Below are positions 24,394 to 33,390 of a stretch of DNA of 64,000 bases, piece after piece. The notes below the pieces were generated by a model. The model made no database searches and was not told the DNA's origin. It saw nothing but the letters and a program-made list of their open reading frames with translations. Origin of the DNA: Cyanobium sp. Aljojuca 7A6 (lineage in GTDB: Bacteria; Cyanobacteriota; Cyanobacteriia; PCC-6307; Cyanobiaceae). The first letter of the stretch is position 1; every line of letters begins with the position of its first letter. The translations under genes were made by a program, and so were the position numbers. The stretch lies in NCBI RefSeq assembly GCF_024346455.1, contig NZ_JAGQCY010000012.1, positions 1-64,000 on the forward strand. The letters are read 5' to 3'.

Positions 24394-27344
24394 CAGCTGA
24401 GACCCTCCTGGTTCTGGCTGCGGAAGAGGGCGTAGTACCAGCCGCGTTGTTGCATCAGCTGGCGGTGGTTGCCCTGCTCCATCACGGCGCCTTTGTCCAT
24501 CAGCACGATCAGATCGGCGGGCTGGACGGTGGAGAGGCGGTGGGTGATGAAGAAGACCGTGCGGCCGCGGAAGGCCTCGAACAGGTTGATGCACACCTGG
24601 CGCTCGGTGCTGGCGTCGAGGGCGCTGGTGGCCTCGTCGAGGATCAGCATCCGGGGGTTCTGGAGCACGGCCCGGGCCAGGGCGAGGCGCTGGCGCTGGC
24701 CGCCGGAGAGGCCGGCACCCCGTTCGCCGACGCTGGAGTTGTAGCCCTGGGGCATCTGCATGATGAAGTCGTGGGCGCAGGCGATGCGGGCGGCGCGGAT
24801 CATCTCGGCGGCGGTGGCATCGGGCTTCACCATCAGCAGGTTTTCGCGGATGGTGCCGTCGAAGAGGAGCGAATCCTGGGGCACCACGCCGATCTGGCGG
24901 CGCAGGGAATAGAGCTCCACCTTGCCGATGTCGAGGCCATCGATCAGCACGCTGCCCCGCAGGGGGGCGTAGAAGCGGGAGAGCAGCTTGAGCAGGGTGG
25001 ATTTGCCGCTGCCGGAGCCCCCCACCAGTCCCACGAAAGAGCCGGCGGGGACCTCCAGATCCACGCCATCCAGCACCAGGGGGCCCTGGTCGCGGAAGCG
25101 GAAGCCCACATCCACGAACTGCACCCGGCCCTGCAGGGCGGGCAGGGGAATGTTGCTGGCCTGTTCGGCGGTCTGCTCGGTGTCGCGGTCGACAACGTCG
25201 GCCACCATGCGAAGGGCCTGGGTGTTGAACTGGAAGTCCTGCCAGGTGCCCACCAGCTGCACCAGGGGCTGGCGGATGTAACTGGCGAGGATGTTGAAGG
25301 CGAACAGGGCGCCAATGTTGAGTTGGCCCTGGATGATCAGCCAGATCGCCACGGCGATCACCACCAGCTGACCGAGGTTGCTGAGGAAGTTGGACAGGTT
25401 GGCGATCGCTTCGCGGGTCACCTTGAGCTTGAAGTCTTCGCCGATGTAGGCGGAATAGCGGTTCTGAAATTCCCAGCGGGTCTTGAGTTCGGCGTTCTGG
25501 GATTTGATCGTCTGGATGCCGGTGATCGCTTCGTTGAGGAAACTGGAGGCCCGCACGGCCTGGGCCATGGTGCGGTTGATCTGGCTGCGCACCAGGGGAT
25601 TGCTGACCAGGCCCACGGCGGCGATCAGGGGCAGGGTGGCCAGGGTCACCAGGGTCAGCAGGGGGCTGATGGCGAAGAGGATCGCCAGGTAGATCAGGCT
25701 GAAGGCGAAGTCCACCAGGGTGGGCAGGGTCTGGCCGAGCAGGAAATCGCGCAGGCGATCGAGCTGGGAGAAGTAGAAGGTGATCTGGCCCACGGGGCGG
25801 GCATCGAAGAAGCCCTGGGGCAGCCGCACCATCTGGTCGAGGATCGTGGCCTTGGCGTCCTGGTCGACGCGGTTGGCCAGATCGGTGAACAGGAAGCTGC
25901 GCAGCGTTTTGAAAATGCTCTCCAGCAAGGTGGCGAGCAGCATCACGCTGGCGATGCTGACCAGGGCGCCGATGTTGCGGCTGGCCACCACGCTCTGGAT
26001 CAGCACCATCAGGCCGAGGGGGAAGACAATCCGCAGGGCGTTGATCAGCACCGAGGCCGCCAGCACCTCGATCAGCTCGCGGCGGTGCTGGCGCAGAAAG
26101 GGGAAGTACCAGCTCCAGCTGAAGCGCTGCTGCTTGGCATCCGGTTTGCGATCGAAGAGCAGCAGCTCCACCAGGCCGCCGTCGTGGGTGATCAGCTCCT
26201 CGGCCGGCACCAGCAGGGCGCCGAGCTCGGCCTCCAGCAGGCGGGCACGGCCATCGGGCTCCACACCATCGAGCAGGCCGAAGTGGCCGTTCTGGTACAG
26301 CAGGGCCGGGGCGGGCACGCGAGCCAGGCGGCTGGCGGGCACGCGGGAGAGCACCACCCGCAGGCCGAGGGTGTCCATGATCTGACCGATGTTGACCAGG
26401 TTGAGCTGGTCCTGGCGCTGCAGGATGGCGTCCACTTGATCGGCGAGGGCGTCGCGGTTCAGGGGCAGACCGAAGTAGTCGGCCAGGGCCTGGCAGAGGG
26501 CGATCGGTACGGCGCGGTTGCCGCTGGCGCGGCCCAGGGCGAGCTGGCCGCTGCGGTCGCCGGCGCGGCGCGGCGGCGGTTCGAGGGCGGGGGCATAGGT
26601 GCCGCCGGACTCCTCGGCCAGCACGGTGGGAGCGAGGGGTTCGGGGCCGAGGCTGATCGGTGCTTCCGCCTCCCGGGGGATCGCCAGGCCCACCAGCCGC
26701 AGCCAGGGGGCCTCGGGGCCAGGGGGCACCAGCGGCCGATCCGACCAGGGCTCGGCCAGGGGGAGGCCGCTGCTGGCGTACCAGCGGAAGCCGGGGGGCA
26801 GGCCCAGCTCGCCCGGGGCGCCGGGGCGCAGGCTGCGCAGGCGCACCTGCTCGGCGGGCAGGGGCCAGTCGTCGAGGAGGGCTTCGCCGTAGGCCTCCCG
26901 CTGGGCCAGGGCCAGCAGCAGGGTGTGGAGCTCGGCGGCGCTGGGCTGGTTGGCGAACCAGGCGGCGAAATCGGGATGGCCGGCCAGCAGATCGCGGAAG
27001 GCGGCCGCCGGGAGCTGGAGGGCCTCCACTTCGGTGGTGGCGCGCAGGTGTTCGCAGGGGTCGCGGCGCAGCAGGCCGGCCCAGCCGGCCAGGGATCCGG
27101 GGCCGAGGCGCTCGATCGTGCGCAGGCCCCGGCCGCTGGGGCTGGGGCCGAGGCTGCGCAGCTGGCCGCTGCAGAGCAGCAGCAGGCCATCGGGCAGCAC
27201 ATCCGGGCGCAGGACCGTCTGGCCGAGGCGGAAGCGCAGGGGCTCCAGCAGGGAATCGATCGCGTCGCGGCGGGCGGGGGGGAGGCGGTCGAAGGGGGCG
27301 AAGTCGTTGAGCAGGCCGCTGATGGCTCCGGGGGAGGAGGTCAT
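24393..27344 (-). CDS. Type I secretion ABC exporter with cNMP-binding-like and C39-like domains
   Basis: A 983-residue protein. Residues about 15-150 resemble a Crp-type cyclic-nucleotide-binding fold (LRFRLGQTVLRP, DGLLLLCSGQLRSLG). Residues 275-390 look like a C39 peptidase-like domain (ALCQALADYFGLP, LLYQNGHFGLLDGV). The catalytic-position Cys is not where C39 proteases have it, so it is probably a substrate-recognition domain as in HlyB. Residues about 420-700 are the transmembrane part, and the rest an ABC ATPase with GGSGSGKST, LSGGQRQRLAL, ILDEATSALDA and the H-loop ITHRLST. It should drive export of unfolded RTX-like substrates. It overlaps both neighbours by 1-4 nt. Confidence 0.9.
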   Translation of the reverse strand: MTSSPGAISGLLNDFAPFDRLPPARRDAIDSLLEPLRFRLGQTVLRPDVLPDGLLLLCSGQLRSLGPSPSGRGLRTIERLGPGSLAGWAGLLRRDPCEHLRATTEVEALQLPAAAFRDLLAGHPDFAAWFANQPSAAELHTLLLALAQREAYGEALLDDWPLPAEQVRLRSLRPGAPGELGLPPGFRWYASSGLPLAEPWSDRPLVPPGPEAPWLRLVGLAIPREAEAPISLGPEPLAPTVLAEESGGTYAPALEPPPRRAGDRSGQLALGRASGNRAVPIALCQALADYFGLPLNRDALADQVDAILQRQDQLNLVNIGQIMDTLGLRVVLSRVPASRLARVPAPALLYQNGHFGLLDGVEPDGRARLLEAELGALLVPAEELITHDGGLVELLLFDRKPDAKQQRFSWSWYFPFLRQHRRELIEVLAASVLINALRIVFPLGLMVLIQSVVASRNIGALVSIASVMLLATLLESIFKTLRSFLFTDLANRVDQDAKATILDQMVRLPQGFFDARPVGQITFYFSQLDRLRDFLLGQTLPTLVDFAFSLIYLAILFAISPLLTLVTLATLPLIAAVGLVSNPLVRSQINRTMAQAVRASSFLNEAITGIQTIKSQNAELKTRWEFQNRYSAYIGEDFKLKVTREAIANLSNFLSNLGQLVVIAVAIWLIIQGQLNIGALFAFNILASYIRQPLVQLVGTWQDFQFNTQALRMVADVVDRDTEQTAEQASNIPLPALQGRVQFVDVGFRFRDQGPLVLDGVDLEVPAGSFVGLVGGSGSGKSTLLKLLSRFYAPLRGSVLIDGLDIGKVELYSLRRQIGVVPQDSLLFDGTIRENLLMVKPDATAAEMIRAARIACAHDFIMQMPQGYNSSVGERGAGLSGGQRQRLALARAVLQNPRMLILDEATSALDASTERQVCINLFEAFRGRTVFFITHRLSTVQPADLIVLMDKGAVMEQGNHRQLMQQRGWYYALFRSQNQEGLS

Positions 27345-28171
27345 GGGCTGTCGTCCTCCTGCAGCAGGGCGAGCATCGCGTCGAGGGGCGGCAGCGGCTG
27401 GCCTTCGAGGAGGAGCCGCGCCCGCTGCTCGAGCCATTCCTCGAAGAGTTCGCCCATCATGCGCTCCCTGGTGGGTTCGTTCAACTCGGCGGGCAGGAAC
27501 TGTTCGAGCCTGAGCACCACCCAGCTCTCGCCGGCCTGGAAGGGTTCGAACAGCTGGCCGGGGCGGCCGCGGCGCAGGCGGCTGACCAGGCTCTCGTGGC
27601 CGGCGGCCAGCGGCAGGGGGCCGATCTGGCCGCGGCAGTGGCGCTCGGGGCCTTCGGAATGGAGTGGCGCCAGGCCGTCGAAATCGGCTTCCCCCTCGGC
27701 GATCTGGTGGTGCAGTTCGGCGGCGAGGTCCTCGCTGTCGACGCGCAGCAGCGAATAGACCACCTGGTCGAGCTCGGGCTTGCGCTGCAGGAAGCGCACT
27801 TCCACCTCGTCCTCCCAGCGGCAGCGCACCAGGCGCTGCAGGCGCTGCTTCTGGGTGGCGAGGATGCGCAGGTCGTCGAAGACCAGGCCGCGCTCCTGGA
27901 GCCAGCCGGGCACGTGCTCGTCGTCGTGGATGCCGCGGCGCTCCAGGAAGGCGGCCATCAGGGTCTTTTCCTCCTCGATGGGCAGGGGGATGGCGTGGAC
28001 GAGCTGGTCGAGCACCCAGGCGCGGGCCAGGGGCCTGGCCTGGCCCTGCTGGCGGATGAGGCGGTTGAGCTCGGAGAGGGCCATCCAGGGGCGGCCGGGG
28101 GGCAGTTCCACCACCGCCGGCTCGGGCAGGCCGGAGAGGGGTTCGGGCAGGGTGTCGCGGGCGGTGCTCAT
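27341..28171 (-). CDS. Parvulin-like (PpiC/SurA-type) protein of the secretion operon
   Basis: A 276-residue, mostly helical protein. An N-terminal SurA/PpiC-like helical region contains LARAWVLDQLVHAIPLPIEE and MAAFLERRGIHDDEH. The C-terminal part has the order of a parvulin domain (LDQVVYSLLRVDS, LAAELHHQIAEGEADFDGLA, GQIGPLPLAAGH, LFEPFQAGESWVVLRLEQF). No signal peptide is visible, so it is probably cytoplasmic and may act as a substrate chaperone for export. Similar genes beside HlyD/ABC exporters are annotated as peptidyl-prolyl isomerases in cyanobacteria. Start ATG 28171 overlaps the glycosyltransferase stop by 4 nt. Confidence 0.78.
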   Translation of the reverse strand: MSTARDTLPEPLSGLPEPAVVELPPGRPWMALSELNRLIRQQGQARPLARAWVLDQLVHAIPLPIEEEKTLMAAFLERRGIHDDEHVPGWLQERGLVFDDLRILATQKQRLQRLVRCRWEDEVEVRFLQRKPELDQVVYSLLRVDSEDLAAELHHQIAEGEADFDGLAPLHSEGPERHCRGQIGPLPLAAGHESLVSRLRRGRPGQLFEPFQAGESWVVLRLEQFLPAELNEPTRERMMGELFEEWLEQRARLLLEGQPLPPLDAMLALLQEDDSP

Positions 28172-31080
28172 GGGGAGGGCGGCCGGTGGGGCAGCTGCAG
28201 GCGGGTCAGCGCGTCGGCCATCAGGGCCAGGCCGCGCTCCCGGCTCCAGGTGGCGCGGGCGTAGTGGAAGGCGGCGGCGGCCATGGTGCGCCAGGTGTCG
28301 TCGTCGTCGGTGAGCTGGAGCACGGCCTGGCACCAGTCGTCGGGGTTGCGGGCGATCAGCACCTCCTGGCCGTGGCGCAGGCCGGTGGCTTCGGCGGCCA
28401 GGGGGCTGAGCACCTGGGGCAGGCCGTGGGCGGCGGCGGCCACCACCTTGCCCTTGAGACCCGCACCGGAACGCAATGGCGCCACGAAGACGCGATGGCG
28501 GGCATACACCGTGGCCGGATCGGCCACCCAGCCCTCCACGACCACGCCGGCTTCGGCAGCCCAGCGGGCGGCAAGTTCAGCTTCGAGGCCGCTGCCATAG
28601 AGGTGCAGCCGCAGTTCGGGCCGCCTCTGCTGCAGCGCGGGCCACACCTGCAGCAGGAAGGCCTCGACGGCGTCGCGGTTGGGGGGATGGCCGTAGCTGC
28701 CCAGGAAGGCGAGGCCCGTGCGGCCCTCGAGGGGGGCGGGAGCCTCCGGGCCGTGCACCACCCAGGGGCAGGCGGCGGTGGCGGCCTCGCCGAGGGTTTC
28801 GGCCTCGATCACCGCCCGCTCCACCTCGGAATAGCTGAAGGTGAGATCCACCTGGCGCATCACCGCCAGCTCCTGGCGCTTCACCTCCTCCACCGCTTCG
28901 AGGGCGCGGCGGCCCGCCTCGCCCTCCAGAGCCTCGGCGCGGGCGGCCCGCAGCTGGCGTAGGTGGTGCAGATCGGCATTGCAGAAGAGCAGGCGGGCCT
29001 GGGGGGCGTGGCGCTGGATCAGGGGCCGGGCCGGGGCGGCCACCGTGTGGCGGGTGAGATAGATGAGGTCGAACTCGCCGCCCCGTTCGCTCAGGAACTG
29101 CTCCAGGGACAACACGAAGGGGGCGTGGAGGCACTCGATGCCGCGGCGCTGCAGCGCGTCGCTGTAGTTGGCCAGCCAGGCCAGGTTGAGGGGGAGGAGT
29201 GACACCTTCCAGCCCAGGGCCTGGAGCAGTTCGATCTCCACCAGGGCGGCGTGGCTGCCGGCATCGCGATCGGGCCGGGGGGTTTCCTGGTCGAGGAACA
29301 GGGCGCGGCCGAGGATGCCCCGGTCCTTGATGGTTTCGGCGCCGGCGTGGCTGGGCTCAAGGCTGCCCTCAAAGGCCGCGGCCCATTTCTGCTGGAAGAC
29401 GGGGCCGTTGACCGCCTGGAAACGCTTGAGGCCGGTGGCGGCACCCGTGTCGGTGCCGCAGCTCAGGCCCTCGTGGTGGATCACCCGGGCCAGGGGGGCA
29501 TAGCGCACGGTGTGGCCGGCCTGGCGCACCTTGAAGGCCAGGTCGGTGTCTTCGTAGTAGGCGGGGGAGAATTCGGGGCTGAAGCCGCCGAGCTGGTTCC
29601 AGAGCTCGCGGCGGATGGCGAGGGCGGCGGCGCTGACGTAATCCACCTGGCGGCCATAGGCCATGCGGGGGTCGTGGGGGTTGCCGCCGCGGCCGTAATT
29701 CCAAGGCTCGCCGTTGCCCCAGACGATGCCGCCGGCCTCCTGCAGGCGGCCGTCGGGATAGAGCAGCTGGGCCCCCACCAGGCCGATGTCGCCCCAACGG
29801 TCGAAGGGATCGAGCAACTCCTCCAGCCAGGCGGCGCAGGGTTCGGTGTCGTTGTTGAGCAGCACCAGAAAGGGGGCGCGGGCGGCGGCGGCGCCGCTGC
29901 AGCAGGCCTGGTTGAAGCCGCGGGAAAAGTCGTGGCGGATGACCTTCACCCCGGGGGCCTCGGCGGCCAGGGCGTCCGCCGTGCCGTCGCTGGAGCCGTC
30001 GTCGACCACCAGCACCTCGAAGGGAACACGGGTGGGGGCGTAGGCGATCGCCGCCAGGCAGCGGCGGGTGACGCCGTACTGGTTATGCACCGGGATCACG
30101 ATCGACACCAGGGGATCGGCCGCGATCGGCAGCTGCAGGGGCTGGCGCGGCACGGCGCCGCCGTCGGGGCCGGTTTCCTGGTTTGAGGCGCCGCGGGGCA
30201 GGGGGTGCTCGAGCAGGCGCTGCAGCAGGGGCAGGTCGGCGGGCAGGGGCGTGCCGTGGGCATCGGCCCAGCAGAGCCAGGTGCGCAGGCTGCGGTAGCG
30301 CTCGCGGGCCAGGGGCGAAAGCTCGTCGGGGAAGGGGGGACGGGCGTGCTGCTGCAGGGCCGCCCAGGGGGTGAGGTGGAAGGGCAGCAGCTCGAAGCGC
30401 TGATCCAGCACCTGGCCGGCACCGGTTTCCAGCTGCAGGTGGTGGATGGTGCCGTCGGCGAGGGCGGTGGGCAGCAGCAGCTGGAAGGGCCAGGGCCCCT
30501 GGGGCAGGGGCTCGGGGGGGGCGATCGGCAGGGTGGTGCTGCCGTCGAGGCGCAGCAGCAGGGGCTCGGGGCCGCGGCCCCAGCCGTGCAGCAGGGGGGT
30601 CTGCAGCTGGGTGAAGGCGCCTTCGCGGATGGGACCGTGCTGGCGCTGCTGGTCGATCTGGCTGTAGGTGTCGGCATCAAGGCGCATCGGACTGCCGGGC
30701 AGTTCGGTGCCGCTGGCCTCGACCAGCACCCGCAGCACCAGCCCCTGGGAATAGGCGGGCAGGGGGTGGGAGGGGCCCCACCAGAAGCGGAAGCCGCAGG
30801 GTTGCTCGATGCCCAGTTGCAGCAGATCAGGCCGGGCCTGGGCCGCCATCAGCTCGGCGATCAGCCGGCGCTGGCCTGGATCGAGCAGGTCGTCGAGCAC
30901 CAGCTGCAGGCGCAGGGGCGCGGCCTGGGGCTGCAGGGGCCAGGGGCAGGCCCAGCCGGCCAGGCCGCTCTGGGGGCTCCAACCCTCCAGCTGGCCCACC
31001 AGGCCGGGGCGACGCCATTCGGCGAGGGAGGCGGTGGTGGGTTCCAGGGTGCCGGGCGGCTCGGCGAGCATCGCAGCCAT
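28168..31080 (-). CDS. Large two-domain glycosyltransferase (GT2 plus GT-B)
   Basis: A 970-residue protein. After a non-catalytic N-terminal third, residues about 320-560 are a GT2 domain: SIVIPVHNQYGVTRRCLAAI, EVLVVDDGSSDGTADAL, LLNNDTEPCAAWLEELLDPF, and PAYYEDTDLAFKVRQAG. The C-terminal third looks like a GT-B/GT4 domain (LAFLGSYGHPPNRDAVEAF, LHLYGSGLEAELAARW, VFVAPLRSGAGLKGKVVAA). Such fusions transfer two sugars in surface-polysaccharide or glycoprotein synthesis. It heads the five-gene overlapping chain with the type I exporter and is divergent from the gene at 31136. Confidence 0.87.
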   Translation of the reverse strand: MAAMLAEPPGTLEPTTASLAEWRRPGLVGQLEGWSPQSGLAGWACPWPLQPQAAPLRLQLVLDDLLDPGQRRLIAELMAAQARPDLLQLGIEQPCGFRFWWGPSHPLPAYSQGLVLRVLVEASGTELPGSPMRLDADTYSQIDQQRQHGPIREGAFTQLQTPLLHGWGRGPEPLLLRLDGSTTLPIAPPEPLPQGPWPFQLLLPTALADGTIHHLQLETGAGQVLDQRFELLPFHLTPWAALQQHARPPFPDELSPLARERYRSLRTWLCWADAHGTPLPADLPLLQRLLEHPLPRGASNQETGPDGGAVPRQPLQLPIAADPLVSIVIPVHNQYGVTRRCLAAIAYAPTRVPFEVLVVDDGSSDGTADALAAEAPGVKVIRHDFSRGFNQACCSGAAAARAPFLVLLNNDTEPCAAWLEELLDPFDRWGDIGLVGAQLLYPDGRLQEAGGIVWGNGEPWNYGRGGNPHDPRMAYGRQVDYVSAAALAIRRELWNQLGGFSPEFSPAYYEDTDLAFKVRQAGHTVRYAPLARVIHHEGLSCGTDTGAATGLKRFQAVNGPVFQQKWAAAFEGSLEPSHAGAETIKDRGILGRALFLDQETPRPDRDAGSHAALVEIELLQALGWKVSLLPLNLAWLANYSDALQRRGIECLHAPFVLSLEQFLSERGGEFDLIYLTRHTVAAPARPLIQRHAPQARLLFCNADLHHLRQLRAARAEALEGEAGRRALEAVEEVKRQELAVMRQVDLTFSYSEVERAVIEAETLGEAATAACPWVVHGPEAPAPLEGRTGLAFLGSYGHPPNRDAVEAFLLQVWPALQQRRPELRLHLYGSGLEAELAARWAAEAGVVVEGWVADPATVYARHRVFVAPLRSGAGLKGKVVAAAAHGLPQVLSPLAAEATGLRHGQEVLIARNPDDWCQAVLQLTDDDDTWRTMAAAAFHYARATWSRERGLALMADALTRLQLPHRPPSP

Positions 31081-31135
31081 GCTGGAATCGTTGGCGGAAC
31101 CCTATTGCCCCTGTCCCGCTTTGTCTCGTTCCGCC

Positions 31136-32785
31136 ATGGACCCGGCAGGCGGTGAACCGATGCTGCGGGTGCCGTTGCGGTTGCTGCGGGAGCTGGCGCT
31201 GCCCTACCCGGCGTATCACCAGCTGATCGCCGCGCTGCGGGCCGAGGCGGGCGTCGCTGCCGACGATCCCCTGCTGGCGGAACTGACCGAAGCCAGTGCC
31301 ACGGCCCTGCGGCAGGCCCTGGAGCAGCGCCAGCTGGAGGCGGCCCTGGCCGCCCACGACGACCTGCTGGACCACCTGATCGAGCTGGCGGCGGTGCGGC
31401 CGCAGGTGGCGGCGGTGCTGTGGCAGCGCTACGGCGATCTGCTCGGCCAGCTGACGGGTCAGGTGCACGAGCGGTTGGTCCCCCGCGACGGGGCGCCGGT
31501 GGATTTCAGCCTTGCCGAGCGGGCCGGCGACGGGGCGCTCTGCCTGCGCATGGCGGCGATCCTGGAGCCGACGGCGGCCCAGCCCTGGGCGGTGCCCGAT
31601 TGGTTGCCGGTGCTGGAGCAGCAGCTGGTGCAGCATGGCGCCCTGGCCTGGCAGCAGAGGGTCCCGGTGGAGGCGGCCGCCGCCGGGCCCTGCCTGGATC
31701 TGTTCCTGCGCCTGGGCCAGCTGCTGGATCCCGTGCCTGCGTGGGTGGAGCTCGCCTGCCGCGCCGCGATGGGCCAGGTGATCGAAGCGGTGCCCCCCGC
31801 CGGCGCCCTGGAGGAGTCGGAGCTGGCCCTGCTGGTGGCGCGGGTGGGGCGGCTGCCGGTGGCGGCGGAGCAGCGCGCGGCCTTCGATGCCGCCCTGCTG
31901 CGGGCCCGCTTCAGCCTGGAGCTGCTGCAGCAGGGCCGCGGCACGGTGGGCCGACCTGCCGCCGAGGGCCTGGAGGTGCTCGAGGCCGAGTGGCTGGAGG
32001 AGGACGACGAGGCGCCGGCGCCCTCCCTGCCGGCGGTGGAGTGGCGCCCCGGCGCTCTGGTGGTGGAGCTGGATGCGCTGGAGCTGCAGCTGCTGCGCCA
32101 CGCCGAAGGCCCCCCCGAGAGCCTGGAGGAGGCCCTGGCCGAGCTGCGCCGCCGCCACCACGACAGCGACTTCTGGGGCGCGGCCGCTGGGGAGCCCGAC
32201 CCGCTGGAGCTGCTGCGCCGCTTCGAGCTGGAGGCCGGCTTCTACGCCACCACCCAGGCGCCGCTGGAGAGCCTGCGGCAGTGGGCCCGGCCGGCGCTGC
32301 AGGCCTTGCTGCAGGCCCAGGTGTGGAGCGGCGACGGGGCCACCCTGGAGCTGTGGGAACCGTGGGGGCAGGCGGGCCAGCGGCGCCAGCCGCCGCGCGG
32401 CTCCGAGCTGCTGGAGCGGCTGGGTGGTGGTGAGGTGCTGCTGGTGGGCGAGACCCCCGAAGCGTCCGAGGTGCTGCTGGCGGCCCATCGGGCCGGCCGG
32501 CTGTTTGCGGGGGGGGCGTTTGGCCTGCGCTGCCTGGCGGTGCCCGAGAGCCGGCATCCGCAGCGGCCCGCGGCTGGCTTCGAATACAGCCTGGAGGCCC
32601 TGGTGGCGGCGGTGGAGGCGCTGTACCAGGAGAGGCCGTTCACGGTGCTGCTGGCCGGGGGCGGGGCCTACCGGCTGCCCCTGGCCCAGACCATCGGCAG
32701 CCGCTACGGCGTGCTGGCGGTGGCGGGGGCCACGTCGCTGGCGGCGTGGCTGGGGGGCGAGGCGGTGCCGGAGCTGGGCCGATGA
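31136..32785 (+). CDS. Large hypothetical protein, possible GT-D-like C-terminal domain
   Basis: A 549-residue Ala/Leu/Glu-rich, helical protein from ATG 31136. The last 130 residues contain an alpha/beta pattern (GSELLERLGGGEVLLVGET, then RPFTVLLAGGGAYRLPLAQT and YGVLAVAGATSLAAWLGG) that resembles the end of DUF1792/GT-D glycosyltransferases by eye. I am not certain of that assignment. It is divergent from the large glycosyltransferase (55 nt apart), and the next gene overlaps its stop by 4 nt. Confidence 0.55.
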   Translation: MDPAGGEPMLRVPLRLLRELALPYPAYHQLIAALRAEAGVAADDPLLAELTEASATALRQALEQRQLEAALAAHDDLLDHLIELAAVRPQVAAVLWQRYGDLLGQLTGQVHERLVPRDGAPVDFSLAERAGDGALCLRMAAILEPTAAQPWAVPDWLPVLEQQLVQHGALAWQQRVPVEAAAAGPCLDLFLRLGQLLDPVPAWVELACRAAMGQVIEAVPPAGALEESELALLVARVGRLPVAAEQRAAFDAALLRARFSLELLQQGRGTVGRPAAEGLEVLEAEWLEEDDEAPAPSLPAVEWRPGALVVELDALELQLLRHAEGPPESLEEALAELRRRHHDSDFWGAAAGEPDPLELLRRFELEAGFYATTQAPLESLRQWARPALQALLQAQVWSGDGATLELWEPWGQAGQRRQPPRGSELLERLGGGEVLLVGETPEASEVLLAAHRAGRLFAGGAFGLRCLAVPESRHPQRPAAGFEYSLEALVAAVEALYQERPFTVLLAGGGAYRLPLAQTIGSRYGVLAVAGATSLAAWLGGEAVPELGR

Positions 32786-33096
32786 GCGACCCGAGCGGCA
32801 GGCAGACCGACTGGCGGGCGGTGATCGCGGCCCACCCGCTGGAGAGCCACGAGGCGGCTGAGTGGTTGCGGTACGGGGTGGCCCTGAGCCAGCTGATCGA
32901 GCCCTCGGCCGAGGAGCGGCAACAGCAGCAGCAGGTGGGGCTGGCCTTTGCCCACGCCGAGGCGCTGGGGGCGTCGAAGGAGGCGGTTGCGCTGAGCCAG
33001 CGGCAGGCGACGCTGCTGAGCCTGGCCCAGGCCCTGGAGCTGGCCGGCGCGGGAACCGCGGCGGCGGCGCTGGGGCGCCTGGTGGACTGGCCGTGA
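32782..33096 (+). CDS. Hypothetical helical protein
   Basis: A 104-residue all-helical protein, coupled to the gene before it by an ATGA overlap. Leu/Ala-rich with a poly-Gln stretch (RQQQQQVGLAFAHAEALGAS). No domain recognised. Its position suggests it belongs with the glycosyltransferase-like protein upstream rather than with the toxin-antitoxin genes that follow. Confidence 0.55.
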   Translation: MSDPSGRQTDWRAVIAAHPLESHEAAEWLRYGVALSQLIEPSAEERQQQQQVGLAFAHAEALGASKEAVALSQRQATLLSLAQALELAGAGTAAAALGRLVDWP

Positions 33097-33112
33097 ATGG
33101 CGGCGTACCTGG

Positions 33113-33126
33113 CTTACTCTGGTAAG
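33113..33126. promoter_or_regulatory. CTTAC/GTAAG inverted repeat upstream of vapB
   Basis: CTTAC and GTAAG, separated by TCTG, end 21 nt before the vapB start. The GTAAGGC half-site also occurs in the inverted repeats upstream of the other two AbrB-type modules (36641-36660 and 36886-36902), though there the arms face inward in the opposite order. Antitoxins of this type usually autorepress, so this is a candidate operator. Confidence 0.45.
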
Positions 33127-33147
33127 GCTCCGCGCCGGAGGCCGCCC

Positions 33148-33390
33148 ATGGATGCCCTGCTCACGTTGTCTTCCAAGGGGCAACTGGTGATCCCGGCCAG
33201 GTTGCGTCAGCTGCTGGGGCTGCGGACGGGGGATCGGCTGGCCCTGAGCCTGGAACCGGATGGGCTGCGCCTCACGCCACTGGGCACCAGCGCAGGAACA
33301 TCGGCCCATGCGCTCATCGGCTGCCTTGGCTACCGCGGACCAGCCGTGCCGCTGCAGCAGATGGATCCGGCCTTGTATGCCGCCCGATGA
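33148..33390 (+). CDS. vapB: AbrB/SpoVT-type antitoxin
   Basis: An 80-residue protein. Residues 1-45 form the swapped-hairpin AbrB DNA-binding domain (LTLSSKGQLVIPARLRQLLG, then LRTGDRLALSLEPDG). The C-terminal part should bind and neutralise the toxin encoded next, whose start overlaps this stop by 4 nt. ATG 33148 is chosen because the domain begins there. Confidence 0.88.
   Translation: MDALLTLSSKGQLVIPARLRQLLGLRTGDRLALSLEPDGLRLTPLGTSAGTSAHALIGCLGYRGPAVPLQQMDPALYAAR

Noticed and set aside
24216-27758. Plus-strand open frame of 1180 codons antisense to the ABC exporter
   Set aside because: It mirrors the exporter's codons, is rich in Gly/Gln/His/Ala, and has no motif; a GC-rich antisense artefact.
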